64,000 bases of DNA, from assembly GCF_003573695.1 (NCBI RefSeq), contig NC_039359.1, forward strand, positions 137,293,939 through 137,357,938, read 5' to 3'. Positions 1-11,718 of this stretch are shown one piece after another. Made by a program: the position numbers and the translations under genes. Below the pieces are notes generated by a model. That model worked only from the letters and a program-made list of their open reading frames with translations, made no database searches and was not told where the DNA came from. Positions within the stretch are counted from its first letter, which is position 1. Every line of letters starts with the position of its first letter. Source of the DNA: Papaver somniferum. Lineage: Eukaryota > Streptophyta > Magnoliopsida > Ranunculales > Papaveraceae.

Positions 1-1527
1 TTGTACCAACTATCCCAGTTTAATATTTTAATATGTTTAAAGACTTATTTTTTTAAATATGTTTAACATTACTAGAACTCTTTCAAACACTTCTAAAACT
101 TCACTGATCACTCAAACACTTATATGTGTGAATCATGATTAGATTTTTAGGTGTTTAAATGAACATCAAATTGCTTTAGTTCTTTGGCATATTCGCGAAA
201 CCGAACAATCATTATACATTGTTCCAGAACCGGTTCCTAGTGTATATTATTCTATTATATTTTCAAGACCTAAAGTGTTTGCTTGATTCTCAAGTTATCT
301 TAACTTGAATCCTAAGCAACCACTGGTCCTTGAAAATCTATATATAGATATGCTCTTTCAACTGGGAAAGTAAATCCCTTATACTTTGTGTCCTAGTTGA
401 TTCTAGAGTCGTCCCCTATTGACCTAGGTTTTCTCTGAGAAGCACAATTAGGTCTATGACTAAAATACTTCTATTTGGGGATTCGTAATGCCATGTCCGA
501 CTATCTTTACCTTGATAGTTCGTGTATCCTGATCTTGTTTTTCTGTTATTGAGGTTTTCGTAATCTCTTTCAGGAAAGATAAATAGTAATCACAAAGTTC
601 TCTTCGTCTCATACTTTGTGATTCCTCAAGATATATTTCTGAAAACTGATCTTAATTGATCTTTTGAAGATTGTTAAGAATGTAGGATGCTCTTCGGGAG
701 TTGTAAGTTCCAGATTTGTGAGATTTGCTGGCTTTGTCTATTGCAAACAGATTTCCTCACCTTGATCTCTGATCTAAAAGGAAATCAAATAAGCTTATTT
801 TTTAAAGGAAGATTGGTATCAAAAGTCTTCACTTAGGTTGAAGCAAATCTTAGGCTGTAAAGGACGTCATATAAGGGAATCAATTAATGCGTAGAGCCTT
901 GCGAGGTTCAAGAGACATAAGGAGCGCGACTATAACTGAATCGCTTTAAGGGTGGATTAGGTCTCAATATATTCCGGTCCGAATTCTGGTAGTAGGCTAG
1001 TGTCTGTAGCGGCTTAATACAGTTTGTTGTTCAAAACTAGAGAGGTCCCGAGATTTTTTTGCAGTTGCAGTTTCGTCGTTAACAAAACTTCTGGTGTCTT
1101 TTGTTTCCCTTTCCGCATTATATTTTTTATATTTATAATTGGATTTACGCAAGTTATACGTATTCAATCTTAGTAGATACTTCCATATAATTGTGATTGA
1201 TTACGAGAGTTATTTCTTGTAGAATTCGTATCTTGAAAGATAGATAACAAGATTAATTACTTGGAAAAATTCCGATTGGATTATTTGGATACGACTAGAT
1301 TGATATTGGATATTGATTTTTGAGATCGTCCAAGTACTCTTCTTAACAATCAGGTTCACGGACTCTTGTCTATATACATACTGATTGAGAAGAGATCAGA
1401 GATATAAACTCTATACATATATTGTCAAATATCATTCAGTTGGTCTACTTGTAATTGTATTCGGCTTTTTCCATACAGGTTGTCGAACGAAAAAGTTGGT
1501 GGTGTACTTGGTACCCCTGTGTTTTCA
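1..1527 (+). repeat. 5' LTR of Copia element 1, truncated by window start
   Basis: The stretch ends in TTTTCA directly before a tRNA-iMet primer-binding site, which defines the LTR 3' end. A TATA-like CTATATATAG lies near 338-350. Parts of it, for example around 870-1110, match the reverse complement of the LTR of the large minus-strand Copia element further right: the same order of blocks, including a shared stretch about GTTAACAAAACTTCTGGT. The two Copia elements are therefore one family. The true LTR start lies left of the window. Confidence 0.75.
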
Positions 1528-1529
1528 AC

Positions 1530-1541
1530 TGGTATCAGAGC
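1530..1541 (+). other. Primer-binding site (tRNA-iMet type), Copia element 1
   Basis: TGGTATCAGAGC two bases after the LTR end is the classic complement of the 3' end of plant initiator methionine tRNA, where reverse transcription would start. It fixes the element as + strand. Confidence 0.85.
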
Positions 1542-2061
1542 GGAAAAACACTGTTAGATCTAATAAGTTTGTGTTTATTATCGATTCTTAAAGCATATCC
1601 TAATGGGTAATAGTTGTGGAAGTATTATCTCGTTCACCTGTAACGTACACCAGAGTTCCTTAAAGATTCTTCAGAAATTCTTGCCTAGAAAAACAACTTC
1701 AGCTTGTCTGGAAAGTTGCAATGCTATTGAGACCTCCAATCTCAAGATCGAGAGTGAAGAATCCAAAGGAAAAATAATTGCTCCCTTGGCAAGAACTAAA
1801 GTCAAGAATACATCAATCAAGAATGTTAGGTTATGTAGTTTTAATTTTTCTTTTATCGGTTTAATTAAGGAATGCAACAAATGAAGATATGTAGACGAAG
1901 ATTTATTCTTAGCCATTAAGTACACTCTTAAATTATTGCATCGTCTTGCTGTGATCTTGAACAAAGATAATTCCTTGCATTGTTTCGACTCTAACAAGTT
2001 TCATTTCAAGTGTCGTGTCAAAAAATCTTGCATACTCCCTAAATGAAAAACTACATAGATG
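1542..2061 (+). pseudogene. Copia element 1 internal remnant (gag leader side)
   Basis: This is the sequence between the primer-binding site and the insertion point of Athila element 1. It has a 93-codon open frame at 1603-1884 (serine- and lysine-rich) and then broken frames. I cannot recognise a Gag domain in it. The call rests on position just downstream of the LTR and primer-binding site. It may continue after the insertion from 13439. Non-functional: no frame remains open to a Gag-sized protein. Confidence 0.4.
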
Positions 2062-2066
2062 GTGAC
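2062..2066. repeat. Target-site duplication, left side of Athila element 1
   Basis: GTGAC here against GTGAA at 13434-13438: a 5-bp duplication with one mismatch, as expected for Ty3 integrase. It supports insertion of the element into the Copia fragment. Confidence 0.6.
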
Positions 2067-3779
2067 TAATGTGTTTTCAAAGTTGTTGTAGATAGTGATA
2101 AAAGGGTTGTTTTAAGACTTGTGAAGGCAATGAATTTTAGACTTAATAAAAATTTTAAAAACAAAGAAAACTTATTACAAAATTGACTTCAAGATATTAG
2201 AAAACAACCAAGACACTTATTTCACTATTACACATGAATAAATTATGGTAAACAATCCAAAACTCTAATTATCTTTTGAGTCTCTTATTTCTTAATTCAC
2301 AAATAATCTGAAAAATTGTCAAAAATTAATTGTATCCCTAAGCATAGATTATCTAAACAAAGCATAACCTATCTAATTGAATCATAACTAATGAAGAAAT
2401 TTTTTGCAAAGAATTAAAAACTATGGAAAAGCAGTGATTGAGTGAATTATAAAATATAAAGTAGAGAGAATAAATAATTACCAATTATTCATGCGTAAAT
2501 AGCTTCCTCATTGTCTTGGTTGTGAGAGAATTAGCCGCTCATCATGTTGGAAAACCTCTCAAAGAATTTCATTGATGCTCAAAAATGGTTTACAAATGAT
2601 GAGAATATGAGAAATACAATAAAACCGGGTTTGTAACAGTTATAAGTGTTACAAACCAGAGAACTACGACCCACATTATGTGTCACTGATACTGTTTCTC
2701 TAAGACCCACGTTAAGCGTCGTTGTCACTGTTGGAAAACGACTGTCTTTGGCATTCCGTTCTTCGTGTTCTTAAGAAATGCAGTAGTAGAAAATGGCAGC
2801 TCTGCAACTTTGGTGTTTAAGCTCTGTGGTGCTCTAAATTATCTCCAAACTCTCCGAACTCTTTACTGATATCCCATCACCTATTTATAACCCAGAAACA
2901 ACAAAATCTCACGTAATAACTTCACATAATCCTCCATTACTCGGCAGTGAAGACAAATAATTTCGGCAATAATATCTTTCCTTTCTCTCCTTTTCACGCG
3001 TTGGTTTTCTGCCAAAACACTCCCAGCATGCTTCTTACCAATCGCTGATGCTGTCAAACACACTCGGCCACGTCCAAATCAACCAAGAATAGCAATAATC
3101 TCGAGAATATCTCACGGGAGAATATTCCTCTATGTTTTGTTAAATCCACGTAAAATTTGGTAGTTTCTCGAAACCAAAGGATTTACCAGACCTGTTTCAT
3201 CATCACAGGCCCAAACAAAGCCTTTCCCATGAAAATCTCCAAGTAAATATCTGCCAAACTTTCCCAGAAAACCCGAGAAAACTAGCCTCTCCTGTTTTGT
3301 TGGGAAACAATATCTAGCCAAATTTCAGCGATTCTAAAGCCCATACCATCTCTGTTAGGTCAAAACAAGTCGATCCCAAGAGTTTCAGCGCTTTAGTCTC
3401 CTTCTAACATCTCCAATTTACAATCCCTAATTCTGGTCCGTGAAGCTCAAATATTCCCGCCAATTTTTAGATTCAAACGAAGAAGAAAGGGGAGTCCCCC
3501 TATCTGGATATGGTGTCCCTTTAGCAGCTGCCCACCAGTGGGGTGTAAATAGCAGCTTGTGTTCCCCTTAGTAATTGGGGTGCCCCTTAACCAACGATGA
3601 GAGTCCGAATAACACGTGTCCTCCAAGGGTGCCCCGGGCAACTTTTCGAGCCGAATTTTCCAAAAATGTTTATTTCCCAAACATGCCTACAAACACACAA
3701 AACACCATAATAAGTACGAAATAGAGTACTAACAATACCGAACATTGAGGAAAAATTAGACATATAAATGCGTCTATCA
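2067..3779 (-). repeat. 3' LTR of Athila element 1
   Basis: A 1713-bp near-copy of 11719-13433. In element orientation it starts TGATAGACGC and ends ACATTA (ACATCA in the 5' copy), so the terminal CA has decayed to TA in this copy. A TATAAATAG-type TATA box (minus strand) sits near 2881-2890. Open frames inside it are chance frames. Confidence 0.9.
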
Positions 3780-3818
3780 AATACCCCCAAACTTATTATT
3801 TGCTAGTCCTCGAGCAAA
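3780..3818 (-). promoter_or_regulatory. Terminal polypurine tract plus upstream hairpin, Athila element 1
   Basis: In element orientation, TTTGCT (3818-3813) - 8-base loop - AGCAAA forms a stem. It is followed by AAGTTTGGGGGTATT, which abuts the 3' LTR and is the expected plus-strand primer for reverse transcription. The same hairpin-plus-tract occurs at the end of Athila elements 2 and 3. Confidence 0.8.
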
Positions 3819-4981
3819 ATAAAATAAAAAATAAAACCGAGTTAATATCGGGAGGGTTTATCAGAGGTGTACCCACAAAAGCATGACTTCTACTTGGTCA
3901 CAAGTATCAAAAGAGCTATGAGGACATACATATTCTCATCCTATCTCCAAGTAACTAGAATGCCAGAGAAATTAAAGGTGTCAGCTCTAAAGATGACTGA
4001 AGAAAAGGGGAGACACATCCACAACACTGTTAGATAAAGAGATATCCACTACACATCTAGATAAACATTGTAAGATGCGTCCGCTGCTTTACAGCTGGAT
4101 AAGATTAGGAGAGAGATAAAGATGAGAGGGACATATGCTACACAACTGGACTAATTACGTGTGATGAGTTAAACCAGTGCTAGAAAGATCTTGTGCCAGA
4201 TTGAAAGCGGACTAACAAAGCAACCAAATGTATCTTTCTTCGACTCTCTCATATTGCTCAGTAGAAACAACGTCTTCTTCGGTCTTCAACTGTTGATGAT
4301 AAACTATCGAACCTCATAGAACCTTGACAATTAACTCTTCTCTTTGATTTCTTCCTTGACTTATAAATTTCTACTTCCCTTTGGCCTTATTGAACAAAAC
4401 GTAACGATGATTTTTTTTTTTTCATTTTTTTTTTTTGGAAACAAAAATTACAAGACAACAATTTACATGGCCATGAGAGAAAGACTTTCAAAACTTGGAT
4501 CTTCGCAACTTGTGATGTCTTGGTATCATGGATTCTAACAACTTATATCATTTTCTCATATAACTTCAACTTTGATTTTTGAATTATTCTTTTCTATTGT
4601 TGCTTCTAAACCTAAAACGTCTTCAACTTTCTTCATAGATTTTGATGTCGCTCCGCTTTTTGATGATGATAAGTTTCTACTGAGAGAGAGTCGCAATCCA
4701 GTAACTAAGACTACATTGTGAGGTTGCTTTGTCTTTCTGGCATTTCCTGACCTACTTGGCTTTCCATCATGTATGGTTAGGTCCATCACGGTTACCCTCT
4801 AAAAGGAACAAGTTATCTCCTGAATTTCAAGGATCTCAATGTCTTTTTCTCTAATGTCTCAAAAGGTTGTTATCCCTAGCATTCCAATTTCTATCTTTTC
4901 GGTGAGAAACAGTATGTAAACTTAGCTAACCGGATACCATGTGACGCTAGAAGTTTAAAAAGTGCAACTAAAAAGTTCTTC
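3819..4981 (-). other. 3' noncoding region of Athila element 1
   Basis: About 1.2 kb between the internal and terminal polypurine tracts. It contains T-runs near 4410-4436 and short chance frames, and no recognisable protein. Athila elements sometimes carry a third ORF here. I see none. Confidence 0.5.
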
Positions 4982-5018
4982 CCCACCCCCAAACTTAAAT
5001 CTAACATTGTCCTCAATG
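4982..5018 (-). promoter_or_regulatory. Internal hairpin and second polypurine tract, Athila element 1
   Basis: In element orientation CATTG-AGGA-CAATG (5018-5005) is followed by TTTAAGTTTGGGGGTGGGG. Equivalent copies lie at 41583-41620 and 48350-48390 in the other two Athila-like elements. Position and base content suggest an extra plus-strand priming site. That role is inferred. Confidence 0.65.
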
Positions 5019-5135
5019 TTTCTAATGAAAGAGCGATACCAAAAGTAAAATAACACGAGGAGAAGTTGGAAAGATAGTATCTGGGTGAAGAAAATCAAAA
5101 ACTAATATACAACATACAACTTCCTCGATGGTCAA

Positions 5136-5475
5136 TCAAGGGTAAACATGGTCCTCCATAGGGACCTCCTCAACATCACCTGTAGGAAAGGGCTCTAAAA
5201 AGGGTTTCAATCTCTGACCGTTAACCTTCGAAGAACTACTACCATCCGGTGTCTCAATTTCAACAGCTCCATGAGGAAAGACAGTGCGAACAATAAAAAG
5301 GACCCGTCCACCGAGAACGTAACTTCCCAGGGAAAAGATGTAAACGGGTATCATACAGAAGAACTTTTTGACCTGGAGAAAATGACTTCCGTAAAATATT
5401 TCTATCATGCACAAGTTTCATTTTGTTCTTATACTCCTTCGCACTATCGTAAGCATCTATACGAATCTCGTCCAA
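5136..5475 (-). pseudogene. Integrase C-terminal tail of Athila element 1 pol
   Basis: Two overlapping frames together carry the typical tail of this pol family: a segment with [15 protein letters not shown] (from the frame starting at 5475), then VEIETPDG and VNGQRLKP in the frame starting at 5414. A frameshift separates them. No chromodomain follows, which argues against a chromovirus. The protein would bind DNA and the target site during integration. Confidence 0.75.
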
Positions 5476-5558
5476 CTCATTGAGCTGGAGTTTCCTATAG
5501 GCTCCTGCCTTGTCAAGTGAAAAATTTAGTTGCTTAACAGCCCAATAAGCTCTATGTT

Positions 5559-6319
5559 CTAACTCAACAGGTAAATGACATGCCTTCCATACACAAGCCG
5601 ATAAGGCGACATTCCAATGGGGGTCTTAAACGCAGTACGGTAAGCCCATAAGGCATCAGTAAGCCTAGACGACCAGTCTTTCCGATTAGGATTAACTGTT
5701 TTCTCTAATATACGTTTTATTTCCCTATTGGAAACCTCTACCTGACCACTAGTCTGCGGATGATACGGGGTAGCTACCTTATGTGTAATACCATATTTCT
5801 TCATCAGAAGCCTAAAAGGTCCATTACAAAAGTGCGACCCTCCATCACTAATTATAGCTCGCGGTGTACCAAAACGTGTAAGTATATTATTTTCAAGAAC
5901 TCAATCACAACCCTATGGTCATTGGTTTTACACGCAACCGCCTCAATCCACTTAGAGACATAGTCTACGGCGACAAGGATGTATAGGTTACCAAAAGAAT
6001 TAGGAAACGGACCCATAAAGTCAATACCCCACACATCAAAGACCTCAACAACTAAAATAGGGTTCAAGGGCATCATGTTCCTACGGGAAATGGTTCCTAA
6101 TTTCTGGCAACGCTCACAAGTAACACAGTAACTATGGGAGTCTTTAAACAACGAAGGCCAATAGAATCCACACTGCAATATCTTAGCAGCAGTCTTCTTA
6201 GCACTAAAGTGACCCACAAGCATGATCATGACAAAAGGAAATAATACTGGACTGGTCACTCTCAGGTATACATCTCCTAATAATCTGGTCTGGACAATAC
6301 TTAAACAAATAAGGATCAT
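5559..6319 (-). pseudogene. Integrase core of Athila element 1 pol
   Basis: The first frame (6319-5852) carries the zinc-binding [11 protein letters not shown] segment and the first catalytic aspartate in GIDFMGPF. The second frame (5804-5559) carries [18 protein letters not shown], where the catalytic glutamate lies, and the [21 protein letters not shown] block. The second aspartate (ISDGG-type motif) falls between the two frames around 5840-5860. At least one frameshift separates the frames, so no intact enzyme is made. In the family the enzyme inserts element cDNA into chromosomal DNA. Confidence 0.85.
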
Positions 6320-8380
6320 CCCAAAAGAAGTGCTTAACCTCGGCTAAAAACCTAGAACGATCTTGTTTACCCCAATGTTGGGGCATTCGACCAGTAACAA
6401 GATAATTCACTATATTCGCATACCAAGGTGCTTGGGTAACAAAGAAAAGTTGTTCATCAGGAAAACTATCCCTTATAGGAAGGGAATCATCAGGGGAATC
6501 AACAACTAGCCTAGACAAGTGGTCTGCTACTACATTTTCGGCACCCTTTTTGTCTCTAATGTCTGGAGAAAACTCTTGCAACAAAAGTATCCACCTAATC
6601 AATCTAGGTTTCGTATCCTTCTTAGACAAAAGATATTTCAAAGCAGCATGATCAGTATATATGACGATCTTAGAACCTAAGAGATAGGGTCTAAACTTGT
6701 CTAAGGCAAACACAATGGCTAACAGTTCCTTCTCGGTAGTGGTATAGTTCAACTGGGCATCATTCAGAGTTTTGCTAGCATAGTAAATCACATGAAGTAA
6801 TTTGTTTTCTCGCTGACCTAGCACAACACCAATAGCATAATCTGAAGCATCACACATGATCTCAAAGGGTAAGTTCCAGTTGGGTGCCTGGACTATGGGG
6901 GCGGTAGTGAGTAAAGTCTTAAGCTTCTCAAAAGCCTCTAAACAAGCATCATCAAAGACAAACTTAACATCTTTTGCAAGCAAGTTGCAAAGAGGTCTAG
7001 AAATCAAGCTAAAATCCTTAATGAATCGACGATAAAAACCTGCATGCCCTAAGAATGACCTAATATCTCTTACGGTTTTTGGGACCTGTAAAGTCTTGAT
7101 AAGGTCAACTTTGGCTTTATCTACCTCTATACCCTTAGAAGATACGATATGCCCTAAGACAATTCCTGATCGAACCATGAAATGACATTTCTCCCAATTA
7201 AGCACTAGATTCTTTTCCTTACACCTAGTCAACACTAATGACAAATGATGCAAGCACTCATCGAAAGACGAACCAAACACTGAAAAATCATCCATAAAGA
7301 CCTCTAAAAACTTTTCTACCATATCGGAAAATATGCTCATCATGCAACGCTGAAAAGTCGCAGGGGCGTTACATAGCCCGAAAGGCATGCGTCTATACGC
7401 AAAGGTACCAAAGGGACAGTAAAAGTAGTTTTTTCTTGGTCTTCTGGGGCAATAACGATCTGATTGTAGCCTGAGTAGCCATCTAGAAAACAGTAATGAC
7501 TATGTCCAGCTAATCTCTCTAGCATTTGGTCGATAAAGGGAAGGGGAAAGTGGTCCTTCCTAGTGACCTTGTTCAATTTCCTATAGTCAATACAAACACG
7601 CCAACCCGTGGTCACTCGGGTCGGGATTAACTCATTGTTATCATTCTGGACTACAGTAATACCGGATTTCTTGGGAACAACCTGAACGGGGCTGACCCAC
7701 TTACTGTCTGAAATGGGGTAGATAATGCCTGCATCTAACAGCTTAAGAACCTCGGTTCGAACTACTTCTTTCATATTAGGGTTTAGTCTTCGTTGCATCT
7801 CCCTAGAAGGTTTGGTATCTTCCTCTAAATAGATCTGATGCATACAAACAGTAGGACTTATACCCTTAATGTCTGCTATGGTCCACCCTAAAGCTTCCTT
7901 GTTGTTTTGAAGGACGGTCACTAGCCTACTTTCCTGATCACTATCCAAGTCGGAAGCAACAATCACAGGTAAAGTTTCAGACGGGCCTAAAAACACATAC
8001 TTCAGGGTATCTGGCAATGGTTTTAGGTCCAACTTAGGAGGCTCTTCTAACGAAGGAACGAGGGTAGACTTAGAAACTGGTAGTGGTTCGAACTTAGGTT
8101 TCCATCCGTTACTAATGTCTAACAAAGGGGTTGAATCTAACAAAGCATTCACCTCATTAATCACATTATCATCATCGAAATCAATCCCAAAGTGAGCTAG
8201 GCATTTCTCTAACGGATCTTCTAACAAAGTGTTTGGTAATGACTCCTCGACTAATGTTCCTATCATGTTTACCTCTTCTATGCTCGAGTCATCTAGTTCA
8301 GAGGGTAGCTTACTAATATGAAAGACGTTCAGCTCAATAGTCATATTACCAAAAGACAATTCATAATACCAGTTCGACAA
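6204..8380 (-). pseudogene. Reverse transcriptase and RNase H of Athila element 1 pol
   Basis: Frame 1 (8380-7340) holds a protease-RT linker, then RT motifs VSPVQVVPKKSG and [11 protein letters not shown] (first catalytic aspartate near residue 300). A frameshift near 7415 moves the reading to frame 2 (7388-6204), which starts [20 protein letters not shown] follows at residues 31-35 with the paired aspartates. RNase H then follows: MCDASDYA (near residue 180), YTDHAAL (near 245) and VADHLSR (near 288). The end of frame 2 reaches the integrase zinc-binding histidines (FCHDHACG). A second frameshift near 6210 leads into integrase. Confidence 0.9.
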
Positions 8381-8658
8381 TTAATGATCGCATTGGATGT
8401 TGCTAAAAATGGGCGACCTAAAATCACTGGTATCTGGTTCTCTGGGTCAGGGACAGGTTGGGTATCTAGGATAACAAAATCCACTGGATAAATAAACTTG
8501 TCGACCTCAATAAGAACATCCTCGATCACACCACGAGGAATTTTAACGGACCTATCAGCTAACTGAAGTGTCATCTGGGTAGGTTTCATATCACCAAGTC
8601 CTAGCTTGAGGTACACATGGTATGGAAGTAAATTCACACTGGCTCCTAAGTCAAGCAA
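8341..8658 (-). pseudogene. Aspartic protease of Athila element 1
   Basis: A 105-codon frame starts at MLDLGASVNLLP, where DLGAS is the retropepsin active-site variant usual in Athila/Tat elements. VILGRPFLATSNA is the second conserved block. It would cut the Gag-Pol polyprotein. It joins upstream to the end of the gag frame and downstream to the RT linker through frameshifts, so it is not translated in continuity now. Confidence 0.85.
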
Positions 8659-8677
8659 AGCTTTCTCAACACGGTAT

Positions 8678-10625
8678 TTACCTATTGTGCAAGAAATGGT
8701 AGGGGACCCTGGGTTTATACTTAGGAGTAGTGGTATTCTGAATAATGGAACTCACGTGACTAGCTAGGAAGGCTTTCTTTTGGACACTAAGCTTACGCTT
8801 TCGTGTACACAAGTCCTTAAGAAACTTAGCATAAGCGGGAATCTGCTTAATCGCATCCAACAATGGTAGGTTGATAGTAACCTGCTTAAAAACCTCCAAT
8901 ATATCATTAAAGTTCGACTCGCTCTTAGTTGGAACTAGCAGCTGGGGAAACGGGGCTCTGGGAAAAATCGGACTCATTAGGACCCTCATTGGTCTCTTTA
9001 GAGACTCTATCAGTCTCCTCATTTTCTGGCTCAAAAGGTGTGAACTACAACATGTTCACTTTCAGGCATGGCGACCTTGTTGTCAACTTTCTTTCCACTC
9101 CTAAGGGTAGTAACATAATTCACATGATTGTACGATTTCTCTCCTTTTGGATTAGGATCAGTATGACTAGGGAACCTTCATCCTCTCTCTCAGTAAGGTA
9201 CTTAGCTATTTGGCCGACTTGAAGTTCTAATTTAGCAAGAGACTGGGAATTATTCTTAAAATTCTGATTGGTTTCCTCTTGAAAATTAACTGGATCTTAT
9301 TAGCATTTGTTGGCTTTGTGATAGCATATCCTGGCTCTTTTTTAATATACTAAGAGATTCCTCTAAGCTAGTCATTCTATTCTCAGAAGGGTTTGGAACT
9401 GGGCTTGTCCTGAAGAGTCTTAGCATAACCAAAACCTGGGGGAGGGAGAGGCGAATTACTAGACTGACCTTGATTCTGGCCTTAGACCAAGAAAAATTAG
9501 GATGGTTTCTCCAACCAGGATTGTAGGTCTCTGAGTATGGGTCAAACTTCTGACGGTTCTCAAACCTAGCATTGTTATAGACAGCATGGCTTGCTCTTCA
9601 CTAACCTCTTCCCAAAATGAGTTATCGGGATCTTATTCCACAACTAGAGACTTGAGAGGCTCTATTAGGTTCATCAAGGGATCTATTTTAGACAGGACCC
9701 ATTTCCAAAGCTTTTAACCTTCTAGACAGAACAGCAACTTAGCATTGAGAGATGGTTCTTGTATCTACCATAATGGTGCTACTTTATTGACCAAGAGTCT
9801 TTTAGGGGGTTCAACACAAGACTCCCACTGTTGGGATTTTTCAGCGATAGCTCCTAAGAAGGTAAAAGCATCATCAACATTTTTACTAGTGAACTCACCA
9901 GCGCACATAGACTCGACCATGGCTTTGGTCGAATAGTCTAAACCATTATAAATAATCTCTACAAGTTTCATCTTATCAAATCCATGGTGAGGACACTGGG
10001 ATAGAAGATCATTGAATCTCTAAAAACCTATAAAGAGACTCTCCCTCTTGTTGCACACTAGCACTAATTTTCTGTCTAACAGCTGCAGTTTTATGCTTAG
10101 GGTAGAATTTCATATAGAAAGCAGCAACAAGTTCCTGCCATGTTTCAATGGATTCAGATGGTAGGTTGTTCAGCCAGGTCTTGGCTTTATCTCTCAAGGA
10201 AAAGGGAAACATCTTAAGTTTCAAGACTTCATCAGTAAGGTCTTTTATTCTAATTGTCCCACAAATTTCCTCAAAGTCCCTAATATGAAAATAAGGGTTC
10301 TCATCATCTTTCCCTAAGAATATAGGGATCATCTGAAGAATACTAGGTTTTATCTCGAAATTAGCCGTAGTGGCTGGCAATTTAATGCAAGAGGCTCGGG
10401 TAGACCTAGTAGGGAACATGTAATCTTTCAAAGTTGCCATCGCTGGCACAACGAAGTACTAGGGGTACTTTCCTCACGAAGAGACAGATTCTCAAAACTA
10501 AAGTTTCCAAAAACAGGGCTCTCAAAAGAAGAGTCTTCGAGCTCCCCGCTTTCACAAGAAGAACTTCTAGGCTCGTCACTAATCAAACGGCCAAAAGTAT
10601 TTCTTTTCCAAGCCCTTTCGGGCAT
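8678..10625 (-). pseudogene. gag of Athila element 1, broken
   Basis: Frames in order: 10625-10428 (N-terminal, serine/glutamate-rich), 10449-10009 (retrotransposon Gag domain with FPFSLRDKAKTWLNNLP and a following WQEL..FY.KFYP block), 9971-9765 (downstream Gag), then decayed sequence, and 9034-8678, which carries the LPLLDAIKQIPAYAKFLKDL block usually found just before protease. At least three frame changes disrupt it. The protein would form the cytoplasmic virus-like particle. No CCHC knuckle is visible, which is common in this lineage. The start at 10625 (MPERAWK) follows the end of the shared leader. Confidence 0.8.
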
Positions 10626-11697
10626 ACACTAAAAAAACAAAGAAAAAGAAAAAAGTCCTAAAAGGAAGGGAAGTTCTATGCAAACACAAACAAGGCTGAC
10701 TCCACCACAGCAAACCTACTGATTTCTAGCAAACAAAAAGCATGATGGCTCCACTTAGATTGTTTCTAGACCAGCTTCTAATCCTTCGAATGGGAATTCG
10801 TTACAATTTGAGCAAACCCCTCTGGAATCAATCCGAGTCAAAGTAAGTTGAATAGAGGCGAGGGAAGCTGCGTAGAGCTTTGATACCCAAGGCCTCACCG
10901 CATTCCAAGGCGGCGCAGTCACGCATTCAACTCACAGAAACCATCATGAACTTCGAAGTATGCTCAAAAGAGTAACCAATATTTTTCGAACGACTTTCCT
11001 ATTAAGCTCGTTACCCTATAGGTCTCGTTCTATTCCAAATTTTAGGTTTAGGTTCGCGTTTGGTTTTGTTTTCCTAAGGCGGGCAAGAAGAGAACGGTGA
11101 TGAAATCCGAACCCTTATCTTGTATGGCCAGTCCTTGCCCTTTACTAGGAAATTAAAGCAGCCGTTTTCAAGTCCTCAGCATATATGCAAACGAAGGAAT
11201 ACAGTAACTCGCTGACAGGGGATTCGCGAGTGTTTCGACAAACTTACCTCCCGTTCCAGACGGGGGATGAACCGCTGAAGTCGACTCGGGCCACAACTCC
11301 AATGTCGTGTACGAACCCGAGGGGCCGAGACGATATTGTAATCGTCGTCCTTCCCTGCAAACAGTTTTATATTTAATGTACCCTTCCTTAGGGTTTAAAA
11401 AAAAATTGTCCAAGTCCAAAGTCCAAATAAAGTGCAAAAGAAAAGAAATAAAAAAAAAATAATTACAAAAAATGGAAGGTCTCTAAAAAAAATAAAATAA
11501 ATTCTCTCTTTTTTTAATTTTTTTCTTTCGCTTTTTTTTTTTTGCTTTGTCTTTTTCCTTCTCTTTTGGCTTTAAGCTTTGATTCCAAGTCTTTAGTATC
11601 CAACTTCAAACCTGTAATACAAAGACACACCCAAAGAAACGTAAAAAGAACAAATGAAATAAAAAAAAAACCTAAAAATTCTACCTAAGCACAAATC
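10626..11697 (-). other. 5' leader of Athila element 1
   Basis: About 1.07 kb of untranslated leader between the primer-binding site and gag. It includes A/T-rich low-complexity sequence (11430-11660) and a 700-bp block that matches, in the same order, the leader of Athila element 3 at 45940-46530, including TCTCGGCCCCTCGGGTTCG. Such a conserved leader could hold the dimerisation or packaging signal. That role is inferred. Confidence 0.7.
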
Positions 11698-11713
11698 CGC
11701 ATCGGCGGCGCCA
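11698..11713 (-). other. Primer-binding site (tRNA-Asp type), Athila element 1
   Basis: In element orientation TGGCGCCGCCGATGCG begins five bases after the 5' LTR end. TGGCGCCG is the start of the tRNA-Asp complement typical of Athila elements. The downstream bases drift from the canonical match. Confidence 0.75.
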
Positions 11714-11718
11714 AAATT

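Noticed and set aside
8871..9222. + strand frames over the gag region of element 1
   Set aside because: They are antisense shadows of the gag C-terminal part.
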